From the NCBI RefSeq assembly GCF_905115235.1, contig NC_051853.1, positions 48,729,467 to 48,793,466 on the forward strand: DNA of 64,000 bases. Reading direction: 5' to 3'. This DNA is from Hermetia illucens (lineage: Eukaryota > Arthropoda > Insecta > Diptera > Stratiomyidae). The notes below the pieces were generated by a model. That model had not been told where the DNA came from, ran no database searches, and saw only the letters and a list, made by a program, of their open reading frames with translations. The position numbers and the translations under genes are program-made. This document shows, one piece after another, positions 54,280 to 64,000 of the stretch; the stretch's first letter is position 1, and the number at the start of each line of letters is the position of its first letter.

Positions 54280-55300
54280 TCATGAAAGATAGTCCGATTT
54301 GACCCACCCTGCAATTAAAGATTTGGAGGTCCCTAAAAAATTGTTTACCTGCTGCAGCCTAGGTCTGGCCAAAGCAGGACAATCGCAAAGGAAATACCTG
54401 AGAGTCTCCCCCTTCCTCTCTGTAGCTCTTGTATTGCAAATTGTAGGGTATACCAAAAGTGAGAGTAAGTTTTTTCCCATCTGGGCCGGTCCAACATCAC
54501 GTAGATGTGGAGTAAGGATCCCTCACATCCCAGACAAGAAAATTTAGCTTTAGCCTGGGTTAGGCTTAAAGTACTGGCGGTTTTAAGTTGGATATAATTC
54601 GCATTCGTTAGTCATCTTTCTTTCTATTTTCTTTAGGGTATACCAAGTCTGGCGTCATGGTCCCGTATACGCTAGTCTCCCATCCAAACCGCTTTTTCGC
54701 GACCAGGTCTTGTTAAGGGTGAGCAAAATCCTGTTCTTCCCCATCTGATGTCAGTGACTATTAAATAGCGCGAGTAGATTTAAACAGAAAGTTGACTGAG
54801 TCCACCGAGGGGCTGTCAAGATCAAAGCCGCGCCTGTCCAATCGGTCAGCCCGCTCAATCCCATCTCCGTTGTGATCGGGGACTCAGAAAAGGGTGAATT
54901 TGAACGTGCTGCCCAGACTATTCAGCGCATCCCTGCACTGCGCCTGGAGAATGTCGCCACTAAGTACAACTCCTTAATGTCGCCTAGTTGTCGCTTCTGC
55001 CTGGAATAAACTGGCGAATCATGGGAGACGGTAAGACTTGGCAAAATTCTATGTATCCCGTTCTTCACTTTGCCCTAGTTGGAAGGTCCAGGGCAAAGAT
55101 CGTAGTTCATTGGGAACGGCCAAAGTTCCCGAGGTACTTTGCCTAAGACGTCACTACGGCCGTAGAATTTCGCTGTCCAACATGGAGGCTCATGTAGTCT
55201 AACACGCGTAGTTGAAAGGTTCAGGGCGGAAGTTGCAGGAGTAAATTGATGGCATCTGCCGGGCAGGACTGCAGAGCCCAAGTAGCCCCTACACACGCGG
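54280..55300 (-). mobile_element. RNase-H-bearing LINE C-terminal part (D-like)
   Basis: On the minus strand a frame at 55,075-55,296 leads into an RNase H piece (54,780-55,050, with 'DHNGDGIERADRLDRRGFDL' readable). A C-terminal segment follows with 'GETLRYFLCDCPALARPRL' and 'VNNFLG' (54,280-54,480). It belongs to the same broad I/LOA group as families D1 and D2 but is closer to neither. Frames are broken. Confidence 0.6.
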
Positions 55301-55329
55301 TTTTGTGAAACCTATTAAGCTAAGAATGG

Positions 55330-55880
55330 TGGTAGAATGCACTTTGTTTCTTCAATGAATTTCATCAGCAAGATAATAAGTGCTCTCGGATGTGTGTTGT
55401 TGACACAGTGTGATGTCTGCAAGCTTACACCTCTCATATGCTTTGATCAGATTTCTGAATCCTTACATCGTATGCTTAGTTTGTCTGCAGATTCAATGAA
55501 CAGCTGTTGCTTAAGGGATTTATCAGCATTCAACAGCGATAGTTAATTAGAATAGGGTGTAGTCAGGGTCAAATGATATCGACAGCGAATCTTGTGTAAA
55601 ATTTAGGAGTTTTTTAAATCTTTCAATAATTAGAATATAGGTCAAGCGAGTAGAATATAATTATGCATAGTATTTGTTCTGACAAAATTCTAATAAGCTC
55701 TTGAAAAGGTTTATAGGTCAAACTGACCTAAAAAAACTGAAGTGTACTTGATTCTTTGGAAGAGACTCTTCTTTAGCTCCACAGGTCACAATTGGTTATT
55801 GGTAGCATATTGATGTGTTTAGTCCTATCTACACTCTCCCCTTATAAAGGTATACTGATGTGGATAGAGCAACCCCTACA
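55330..55880. other. No recognised feature
   Basis: AT-rich stretch between a LINE remnant and the coding relic. No motif was found. Confidence 0.45.
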
Positions 55881-55885
55881 GCAGT

Positions 55886-57064
55886 TTGAAAGAGAAAACG
55901 TTTATCGTTCCATTGAAATCAACACACCTTACTATAATGGAGGGAAAAGAATGGATCCTTAGATGGAGTAGCTCAATTTCAACTGTCAACAAAAATGTTT
56001 GTCCAAGCGAGCTCTTCACCTTCACCGATAAGAAGAAGGAAATTTGCGAAAATATTTCCAATCTAATCTTGCAAAGAAGCGATTATTTGGACAAAGTGAA
56101 TTATTGATTATCTGTTATAATAATATACAGCACCTAATTAATGACTTGTCTACATCTATATGGTGTGCTGTAAAATTGGTTAATCTTTTCTGGGTTAGCC
56201 CAAAATACTCTACCAAGAAGCAATCGATATGGATTTCAATGTTTACTGGGGATGATATTGATACCAGTAGTTTGTGGATGAGTAATTCAACTTTAGATGG
56301 ATTGAGCAGGGTGAATAGGAATTAAGGATCTTAAAGCTGTTTCCGCTTTCTAAGCTTTTCACGAGAATTCAAGAATTTCATCACATTACTGAAAATGTTC
56401 TTCTTGATAATTTGATGAGTACACCATCAAAATACATTAATTACGTCAATTCGATTTCAATGTATAATTCCTTATTTTATCGAATGGTTGGATATAAACC
56501 TTGAAAGTTCAATAGCTTAGCGAGTACTTCCGAGTAATATGCTCTTAAAGCCGTGCAAAAGCAAGTGATAACGTATGGCTCGAATGCTTTCATGCATAAA
56601 AAGGGTGGTATGCCGACCCTATCTGAACTGAATAACATATGGAATAACCTAATGGAAGCGCTGAACAGAATGCCTTAAATGCATACGTATTTAGATACGG
56701 AGGCCAGTGCCGAATACATAGGCTGCACTGCCGATAAACTAGTTACGAACTGGTTAGCTCCCATAAAAGCAGCGTTTCTCTCAGTAAGTACAGTTGATGG
56801 TGAATCTGGAACTATGCAGTGTTAGTTCCGATTACTGCGGTGCGCTCATGGTTTGGAAATGCAATTCGTTTTGTTCACTGCTTGACAATTGATGATGTTT
56901 TAAATAGAATTGTCTTGTTTCCTAGAAGCAGTGACCATCTCTTGCTTGACGCACGCCTTTTCCACATGTATAGTACAAAACTCTCGGAGCATATGGAGTT
57001 TCTTGATCTAGATAGTGCGACTTCTTATATATTGGAAATCTTGGATGCGTTAACTCTAAAATAA
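55886..57064 (+). pseudogene. Broken coding relic of unknown origin
   Basis: A run of plus-strand frames with protein-like composition covers nearly 1.2 kb, including 55,886-56,107 and 56,819-57,064 and the area between. It resembles none of the LINE families here and shows no intron-like structure. It carries more than one break and is not a working gene. A decayed host gene copy, the gag of an unrecognised element, or an endogenised virus gene are all possible, and nothing seen decides between them. Confidence 0.35.
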
Positions 57065-57167
57065 GTTATGAGTACGATGGAAGAGGTTGTACTTACGACT
57101 AGTATAAGGATTCACATGGTTTCCTTATTTGAACTCATTATCTCTACAATAAAAGCAAATTAAGTAG

Positions 57168-57239
57168 TAAATACACAAGACGTTGTTTATTCATTGATTA
57201 CTTTGTATCAAACACACAAGGTCACTTATTTATCGATTA
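57168..57239 (+). repeat. Imperfect tandem repeat
   Basis: Two neighbouring copies of about 31 bp, AAA(T/C)ACACAAG...TTATTCATTGATTA and ...TTATTTATCGATTA, lie just past the relic. It may be a promoter-like or replication-slippage repeat. Nothing more can be said. Confidence 0.5.
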
Positions 57240-57269
57240 ACCTGTGCCATAAAAACACTTAAATTTCGA

Positions 57270-57680
57270 ATGTTTGCATGACGCATATTGTGACCAATAA
57301 AATAGGGTGCAGACTGGAAAACTACGGGCATTTGTTGTTGAAAATATGCGACGAACTAGCTATATCGATCCTAGTCAAGCTACGAAAACTGCAAAGAGTT
57401 GGTTACATGGAGCGAATGGCACGGGAAAGGATTTCCAAGCGCAATAAGAAAAGCTCCTGCAGATTACTCTTTGAGGAAGCTATCAGCACATCTGGCGTGT
57501 GGCCTCTGAGCACTCAGCCCATACTGACCCGTTGTACTCGACTCGCCCTTCTAACTAAATATCCCAGATACGTTATCGCTGGATTTCAATTAGAGGTTGT
57601 GATGCTACCCCCTGCAACTGCAGCATATAAGCGCTGTGGATCTGATGTCTCATGTCTGATCTGTCCCTAGGCATGGTATT
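57270..57680 (+). mobile_element. Possible LINE C-terminal scrap
   Basis: A 130-codon plus-strand frame contains 'ILVKLRKLQRVGYMERMARE', reminiscent of the C-terminal 'RLRW.GH..RM' region of RTE-like proteins, and then unrelated sequence. Assignment is weak. Confidence 0.3.
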
Positions 57681-57689
57681 AACAAATGT

Positions 57690-60600
57690 TCCGTGGATTC
57701 TGCTTCCTCATTACTGTCTATAGGTTGCTCTCAGTGCAGTGCTTTGATTAAATATATCTAAGGGTACAAGTGAATATAGGGCTCATAGCACCAATAAGGT
57801 TCAGACACACAGCTCTTTTCAGTTTGGCTAGTTTACGGTGACAACTTTCTTATCTCACTTTAATTCACCACAATACGTATGCACAAGCAAACATCGGTCT
57901 AACGGTAGCAACATATATCCACATGAAGCCTTAGTTCCCATGTTGAGGCAAAGGTCCGTCATAAGCTGTGAGACCTCGTTTCATTTTTATTACTCCATGT
58001 TTGTTCAAAAGAAGCTTTTCATCTAGATTGGCTCCCAGATATTTCACTTCTTCGAGGAGTGGAAGGATTCTAGAGGTAAAGTCCACCCAGTTCCCTTTTA
58101 CTGATTTACTGAAAGTTCATGCCTGAGGCACCAACTGTCAATTAAATCAACGGCACTTTGTATATTTTTACACACTATTCCACGATCTCGATCGACAGCT
58201 AGCACAGCCACAGCATTAGCATAAGCCTGAGCGATTATTTGCAAATTTTGCAGTTCCCATAGTCGTGAGTCGATCAACATACTCTGCAGATGTTGCAATA
58301 GCATACCTCCTTGGCTCACTTCCTCCTTGGACACTGGTAACGATCCACACCCACTTCAGCACAGAGCAATCTGAATGTTAGCATAGCATATATCCAGTTA
58401 ATTAGAGCACCATCGACACCATACGCTCTTGCGGCATCGCAAAGTTTTTGGAAAGAGTCAAAAAGTCAAACACCCCTTCAATGTCTACGAACACCACATA
58501 CCTGCCAAGAGGTAAGCACGCAGCCCAAAGCAAGACTGCTGGAAAAGTATTTCTTAGCAGTCGCTCTAAGTGTTCTTGCTTTGAAGTGTTCAAAGGATAG
58601 TAAGGCAGCGATCGTTTTTTTAATGGTAACAACCGCTCTCGCAGTGTTCCGATTCCCCTTTCCCTTACGTGTTTAAGAATTCGTCTTCCACATTTCTAAA
58701 CAGTTTTCCAGGATGGTATACTTATACAGCACTGATTCCATTGTGGAGTTTGTGAAAGTACCATCTGATTTTTTAATAGCAGCCGACTCATCCCCTTATA
58801 GTCATGAAGTCTCTTTTTCGCCTTCCAGTTCCTTAAAATACACTCTCAAAAAGCCTCATTTCAAGCAGTTAACGAGCCTTTTATATTCACGCTGTGAGTT
58901 CCGGAAGTTTAACTACTCTTCATTTTTATTGCTTTTACAAGCGCGACTCGGAAATCGTCTGGTCGATTTCTTTAGTTTTTGCATCGTTTTACTGCTTTTG
59001 CCTGGGGAAGTAGGACAGACCTAGTCCCTAGTTGCCTAGGAAGCGTCTCTTGATTGCCAAGAAATTCATTGAACTTTATCCAATCCGTACTCCTTCCTTA
59101 TTTTACAATCTGTTTGCCGACAATAAGCAGATTGAATTCTAGGTATCGATGATCTGATAGTGAGACTTCGTCTAGCACCCGGTAGTGTGCAACCAACTCT
59201 GACACCTGTGAAGTGCAGATTGTTAGGTCAAGTGCCTCACATCTTCTCGGTTCCACGAACGTAGGGGCGTACCCTAAGTCCGTAGTCATGAAACCAGCGG
59301 AAGTGATGAAAAGAAATAGTTTCTCTCCTCTAGGATTGAATTTGCTGTTGCCCTATGTTTTTCCTGTCGCCAAGAATCTGGTGTTGTAAGAGGACCATAA
59401 CAGAACTGTTTCAGGATGGTTGTATATATAAGCCCCTGGTCTTATGGATCCTTCACCGTAAAAGCTCATAGCCCCCTTAACTGATCGAATGTCACAAGCT
59501 TTATTAAATCGAACCCATGGCTTTTGCACTAGAAGAATTTAAGGGCAGTCCTGCAGCCAGTTCAATGTATAACAGAAAACAGCTGAAAGCGTACGGTTTT
59601 ATTTTTTCGAGAACTGTTGCAAATGAAGGTGCAGCAGTGTCCTTCTCTTCATCCACAAAGAGTCTCATCACGCAGAGTATTGTTCTGTTTTCATCAAACC
59701 AGTTTCGTTCACGTTTCAGGTTTCGCTTTTTCCCGCTTGTTCTAACAGGTAGGATTTATTTTGTAGTCCTTTCGTTAGTGCATACACTGTCCTCCGCGCG
59801 CAGTTCCGTTGCGGGAAAGCACACCGAAGATGCTGGAATTTCATCTATTTTATAACAGTCGAAGAAAGATTGGTAGATTTGTCTTTGCTGGTGTTCGTGA
59901 ACTTTACCCTCAAATGCTCGTAGTCAGTGTTCAGGTTTTGTTCACCCTGCATGCAGATGATGTCTCCTGCCTTCTTTCGAGGGCTAGGTTTTCAACATCC
60001 GACGTGTCCTGCTCTGTGCAACTCGGTATTCACAATAGTGAACTTGGGCTGACTACCAGAACTCAAAGCTGGCGTTATCTGGTGGAGCCTTTTTAAGACA
60101 GCCACATCAGTGTACTCCAAATGAGAGAGCCCATCGTGAAAACCTTGTTAAATTTTGGCTTCGTTCTAGGCTTCAGCTACAGGCACTTATACAGCGTTCA
60201 GAAGTGAGGCTGCAGCTTGCGCATACGTTCTTTTCTTTTCGCCTTCGGGTCTGTGTTCCTTTGGGGGGAGACCACCTTCGTTGAGATTTCTCTCGTTGAT
60301 TTGAATACGTCCCGATACACTGGTTCTAAGTCCCTAACCTTAACGGACACGTGGGATTAGAACGATCTGGACCACCGCAGGTGTGTTCTTTTGCTATCTC
60401 CGTGAAGATTTCTCAGATTCACGGTGTTCGTACCGCTTGGCTCCATTTTCACATACCGTTGTTAAACCAGTAGTGTCTACGGCACCAGGTTGCTTTTCCT
60501 GATAAAGATGAAGGAGAATTCTCTGACAGGGATTCAGCCTGTAATCCGCCCCCCTCTTATTGGCTGAAGTAACCTCCTGCTGAGCCTTCCTCTTCCGCTT

Positions 60601-61000
60601 GGGGGTAGATTTGGACTGTAGGACCACGGCCCGTCCGCAGTAGTCGGAGTGAGAGTTGCGTATTTTCTTTTTTCTAGCATGCCTTCCTTCCATGACGTCT
60701 CTAAAATGTAGGCGTCGGCCTGCATTTTAGAGACGTCATCCTAAATCTCTACCGAACTATGGGATACAGCACTCGAATTCCAAACGCAACTCCACGTTTG
60801 GGGCCTGAAGGTTTCTGTCCGCTTGAACATAACCACAATCCCGATGGAACTTCCACTAGGAGGCCAACCACTAATACCCGGGCCGGCATTTTCCTGTGAC
60901 ATATGAATCCATAGGGTTATCTCGGTTCCCATGGTACCAAATAAATTCTGATGAGGTTTCGTGATCAAAGCCATTTCAGATGAGTCTCCTTCCAGACTCG
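57690..61000 (-). mobile_element. Family D2 LINE, nearly full length, minus strand
   Basis: From 5' (right) to 3' the order is as follows. The GC-rich 5' UTR (60,745-61,000) matches 28,337-28,930. ORF1 begins near 60,693 ('MEGRHARKKKIRNSHSDYCG', basic, then 'ESTPKRKRKAQQEV'-like). An unreadable ORF1 remainder covers 59,500-60,390. The endonuclease has 'NPRGEKLFLFITSAGF' and 'APTFVEPRRCEALDLTICTS' (59,098-59,350). A linker and RT follow (58,402-58,900), with 'RYVVFVDIEGVFD' and, further on, 'SWCLRHELSVN' (58,098-58,334). The 3' part near 57,700-58,080 matches 'TLR' and 'CLLVHTYCGEIK'. Multiple breaks. Together with 17.7-21.5 kb it outlines the complete family: 5' UTR, ORF1, EN, RT, RNase H. 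Confidence 0.75.
60692..60739. repeat. 22-bp hairpin at LINE ORF1 start
   Basis: Arms 60,692-60,713 and 60,718-60,739 are reverse complements with one mismatch (T-G wobble) around a GTCG loop. The hairpin lies exactly between the D2 5' UTR and the putative ORF1 start and is absent from the 5' UTR copy at 28.7 kb. Confidence 0.85.
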
Positions 61001-61279
61001 AATCTGATCGCTTGCTCATGACCAGCAAGCGAATGCGAATACAGCGTTACCCGGTGCCACCACGTGAAGGTTTTTCTAGGCCCTTTGGTGTTGATTCGAT
61101 CGACAGGGTTGCTGTCCCGTCTATCTCCTCGCCAATTCAGAGCACTGTTCGACTTGAGATAGAAACTAGTGGCTAAAAGTCAATGTGATAGAGGCGTCAG
61201 CATCAACAAAATCATGCCGCATTGTGGGCAATAGTTTGCCGAAGCATTTTTCTTCACCGTCAGTTTGAACTCTCCGCCA

Positions 61280-61692
61280 TTATCGCCTCATGCAATATAG
61301 TCTATTACGGAATCTGAATAAAACAGAATTTTTGACGACCGACCCCAATGAAACCGACACCATTACTGTCAGTGGCAGCGACCTGCCCACAATTGAGCGA
61401 TTTAAATATCTCGAATCAATCTTATCAGCCAGTGGTTAACTACGTTACGACATTGCTTTCGGCGTTAGCGCAGTTTGGATGAAGTGGGGTTCCATAATTG
61501 ACGTCTTCTGTGATTAACGCATCAACGAACGTGTCAAAACTAAAAAGTTTATGGCAATGCCGTTCCTTCTATCGCCCTCTATGGTTCTGGGTACTGGCTC
61601 ACTATAAAAGTCAATGAACGACGCTTCGCGGGAACGGAGACTTCATTAAATCAGTGGGGTAATACCGACCACATCCGAAATTAGGTTGCCAC
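61280..61692 (+). mobile_element. Family A LINE internal fragment
   Basis: The plus strand follows family A from 'LNKTEFLTTDPNETDTITV' and 'RFKYLESILSAS' to 'IALYGSGYWLTIKVNERRF'. It is truncated at both ends and broken by stops and a frame change. It is older than the 12.0-12.9 kb copy. Confidence 0.75.
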
Positions 61693-62325
61693 AGTGGCAA
61701 AAAAATGAAGGCTGATATTTTGAAATTTTATATTTTTAGAGCTGATAACAGTAGGTTTGATCTTTTGACTGTCTTGGAAACGTACTACGAGCACATTGTT
61801 TACCTCCCAAAGGAAACGGTCCCTGTGTAAGGCAGTTTTTTTCCATTTTCAGGCGTGAGAGACTCGCTTTCATCCTTTTCCGTCTGCTAGTCTCTGTTTA
61901 GACCACTGTTATGACCACCTAGAGGTCATAGAATCTGGTAGCCCAGAAATAGTAATGTAGTATTGCCGGCCCCCTATCTTCCACAACTTGACACCGTGGA
62001 AGATATTTTGAAAACTAAGTATTAGAGAGGTAGGCATATCTCTATTTCCGATCTTCGAATTTTTTGAGACGACAAAAAAAAGGGAAACCCTTTATTGATT
62101 CTCTTTGCTGCAGCCAGGCTAAAGTTAAGCACCGAGAACTCTATTTGTTCAAAACCCTCAGCAGCATAGAAATAAAACTTCTATTCTTTGTTTAGTTGTC
62201 TTTGAACTCACCAAGTTGACTGGATTTAAAACTGAAAGTTATCACGGGGTCTCAAATTGAGTTGCTATCAATGACATTTTTGAACATAATTGTCGACTGA
62301 TAGACAGAATTAAATCACATTTTCG
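61693..62325. other. No recognised feature
   Basis: AT-rich sequence downstream of MBF2 gene 2. No motif was recognised. Confidence 0.45.
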
Positions 62326-62331
62326 TTTATT
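62326..62331 (-). terminator. Poly(A) signal of MBF2 gene 2
   Basis: AATAAA on the minus strand, about 38 bp after the stop codon. Confidence 0.7.
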
Positions 62332-62368
62332 CAAGATGTAATAATTTATCTTACGACTGTCATTATAA

Positions 62369-63372
62369 TTAATATCCATAAATTTGTGCCACGTATGTGA
62401 AGAATGTTGTATGAAGGGCCTCAACAACAATTGTGATAGAGCGCTGTCCAATGCCCCCATCTACTACGTAAGCATCTCCCAGATTCGAACTTTGATCACA
62501 GGTAATTTCTACGTAGGAGATAATAGCTCCAACCCCTGATTGCGGGTAAGTCAAGACCAATTGAACATCCTGAGGTGGTCCGAATAGTTGACTGTCTCCA
62601 CTTTGCGCTGCCAAACGATCACCTGGAAATGATCGAATTGGATGTAGATTAGAATGGTTAATTGTTTTATTCTTTGGTGAGCAAATGTTAAGATTTTAGA
62701 ATAAGGATGAACTCCTAATGCATGTGCAGATAAAGTTTTCATTTTCAGATATAGATGTGTCTACTAAATGATGATGAGGGACCGATTTACACTAAACGTT
62801 AATATTTTCGAAGATACAATACCAGGACACAAATGGCATATTTGTCGACAGTTGCAGGTAACTAGTTGAAGATACCTGGCCAAAAAAAAGTTTCCATTGG
62901 GGGAAATATAGTTTTGTATTCTTTCATTTTTTTATTGCATCGACCCTTGTTATTTATGCGCCAAGCTGTGAGCTGTGAGCTCCAGAACAAAAAAGATCTT
63001 TTTTCATCAGAATTTAAAGAATGAACTTTTCACCTTTGCACTTTATGTTAAGTATGAAGATTATAACTCCAATTTAGTAAGGGTGGTTTTTGCACATCAC
63101 ATTTATTATAAGTTTATAACAGGAAATGTTTATTACTTACCACCGACTCTTCCTCCAAGTGTGTAGATAGTTTGTCCTTTAGGTTGAGCACTACGTGAAA
63201 GCGGAGTCAACTTAGTTAAAGGATTTCTGGATCGGAAGTTCTTAATATTATCCACAACTTTAATCTCAGTTCGAAGTTTAGGAACACCGGCTGGGTTGTC
63301 GTCTTTTGGGGAGGAAGCTGTAACAGCCAGTACAGCAAAGAAAACTGCAACGGGTATGAAAAAACGAGCCAT
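62369..63372 (-). CDS. MBF2-family secreted protein, gene 2
   Basis: Exons (minus strand) 63,141-63,372 and 62,369-62,622, with GT-AG and phase 1, give 161 residues. The intron is 518 bp. The signal peptide is residues 1-20 ('FFIPVAVFFAVLAVTASS'). The mature part carries 'IYTLGGRVGGDRLAAQSG' at the exon junction, 'VLTYPQSGVGAIISYVEITC', 'VVDGGIGQRSITIVVEA' and the terminal 'AQIYGY', the MBF2 layout. Exon 2 has exactly the same length (254 nt) and phase as that of gene 1, so the two genes are paralogues, although their sequences have drifted far apart. A TATA box lies about 60 bp upstream. Family function is uncertain, as for gene 1. Confidence 0.9.
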
Positions 63373-63430
63373 TTTACGCGAACAAGAATGAATACTTGAC
63401 TGACGCCGGTAAATGTGAATGAGTGCAGTC

Positions 63431-63438
63431 TATATATA
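63431..63438 (-). promoter_or_regulatory. TATA box of MBF2 gene 2
   Basis: TATATATA on the minus strand lies 59-66 bp upstream of the ATG, which predicts a transcription start near 63,408 and a short leader of about 35 nt. Confidence 0.65.
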
Positions 63439-63444
63439 CTAAAG

Positions 63445-64000
63445 GTAGCCAGTCGTAACCTCTGTGTCAAATATCACGTCCAGCAGCTGACTACCTTCGA
63501 TCAGGTCGTGATTGGAATCTATAATACCGGGTTTTGCCGAAATGGCTACTTTCAATTGTTGGAGGAGTAATATTTTCGCTTCCGTTGTTATTAGTTCTGA
63601 TTATTGTGCACATTATGATGCCTTACAAGCAAACGTGATGAGAAGTGAATTAGTTTTTTTTCATTCAATCTAAAATACATACTAATGTGTACATCGAAAA
63701 GTTTCAATGAGATATGTCATCGGCACCAATGATAAGATTATGAATATTTGATTTTCGCCTTGTTTTTATTTACCCATTAATCGAAAAAGTTACGATAATG
63801 AGACAAAATAGGACTGTAGTTGTTTGAATTGATTGCCTCAAAGATAATCAGAACAACTGGATTGTGGCAGTATTTCTTAAATTTTAACATTTCCTTTTTG
63901 TTAGCGAAGTCCTTATAACCACTCTTTCAGCTTCTTACCTTTAAGTAGCTTAACAATTAAAGATGCACCATATGCGATTGTCAAAATAGGGATGGAAGGA
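63445..64000. other. No recognised feature
   Basis: AT-rich flank upstream of MBF2 gene 2 to the window end. No second gene or repeat was recognised. Confidence 0.5.

Noticed and set aside
63216-63470. 84-codon minus-strand frame overlapping MBF2 gene 2 exon 1
   Set aside because: It is a shifted frame across the TATA box, leader and signal-peptide exon. The other frame carries the MBF2 motifs and correct splice.
1-64000. CRISPR arrays, bacterial operons, rRNA genes, riboswitches
   Set aside because: None seen. Spliced genes with GT-AG introns, poly(A) signals and LINE/SINE content show eukaryotic nuclear DNA.

Overview
The window is a stretch of insect nuclear DNA, almost certainly dipteran. 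It holds three kinds of host gene with short, phase-matched introns and metazoan splice sites: mitochondrial tyrosyl-tRNA synthetase, a Pgant7/GALNT7-type O-GalNAc transferase, and two secreted MBF2-family proteins. These four genes are embedded in a dense graveyard of non-LTR retrotransposons (LINEs). The species cannot be fixed from sequence alone. A lower brachyceran with a large, repeat-rich genome would fit, but that is inference.

Layout. 1-14 kb: broken LINEs on both strands (RTE-like families A and C, an I/LOA-like RNase-H family D, R1-like family E), with unplaced AT-rich sequence at 7.5-10.2 kb. 14.2-22.5 kb, minus strand: TyrRS-m in five exons. Exon 1 lies 6.7 kb upstream of exon 2, and the intron between them is filled by LINEs, one of which carries a young 545-bp inverted-repeat DNA transposon. 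22.5-23.3 kb: a 774-bp divergent promoter shared with Pgant7. 23.3-35.6 kb, plus strand: Pgant7 in two coding exons separated by a 10.5-kb intron packed with LINE and SINE debris. 36-47 kb: more LINEs, a BEL/Pao fossil scrap, a tandem-like 150-bp direct repeat and a tRNA-derived SINE. 47.5-48.3 kb: first MBF2 gene (+). 49-62 kb: LINEs, an unclassified repeat family whose copies end in a hairpin-like sequence, and a broken coding relic of unknown origin. 62.3-63.4 kb: second MBF2 gene (-), with the same intron phase and the same exon 2 length as the first.

Functionally, TyrRS-m works in mitochondrial translation and Pgant7 in Golgi mucin-type O-glycosylation. They share only a promoter region. 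The two MBF2 genes are probably secreted products of an old duplication, each with its own TATA box. Most of the rest is decaying transposon sequence. The clearest new signals are the perfect-TIR transposon at 19,429-19,973 with its inferable empty site, a LINE copy with an intact 15-bp target-site duplication at 48,983-49,403, a SINE family, the hairpin-ended repeat family, and the unexplained relic at about 55.9-57.1 kb. No element in the window is recognisable as a defence system, CRISPR array or toxin.
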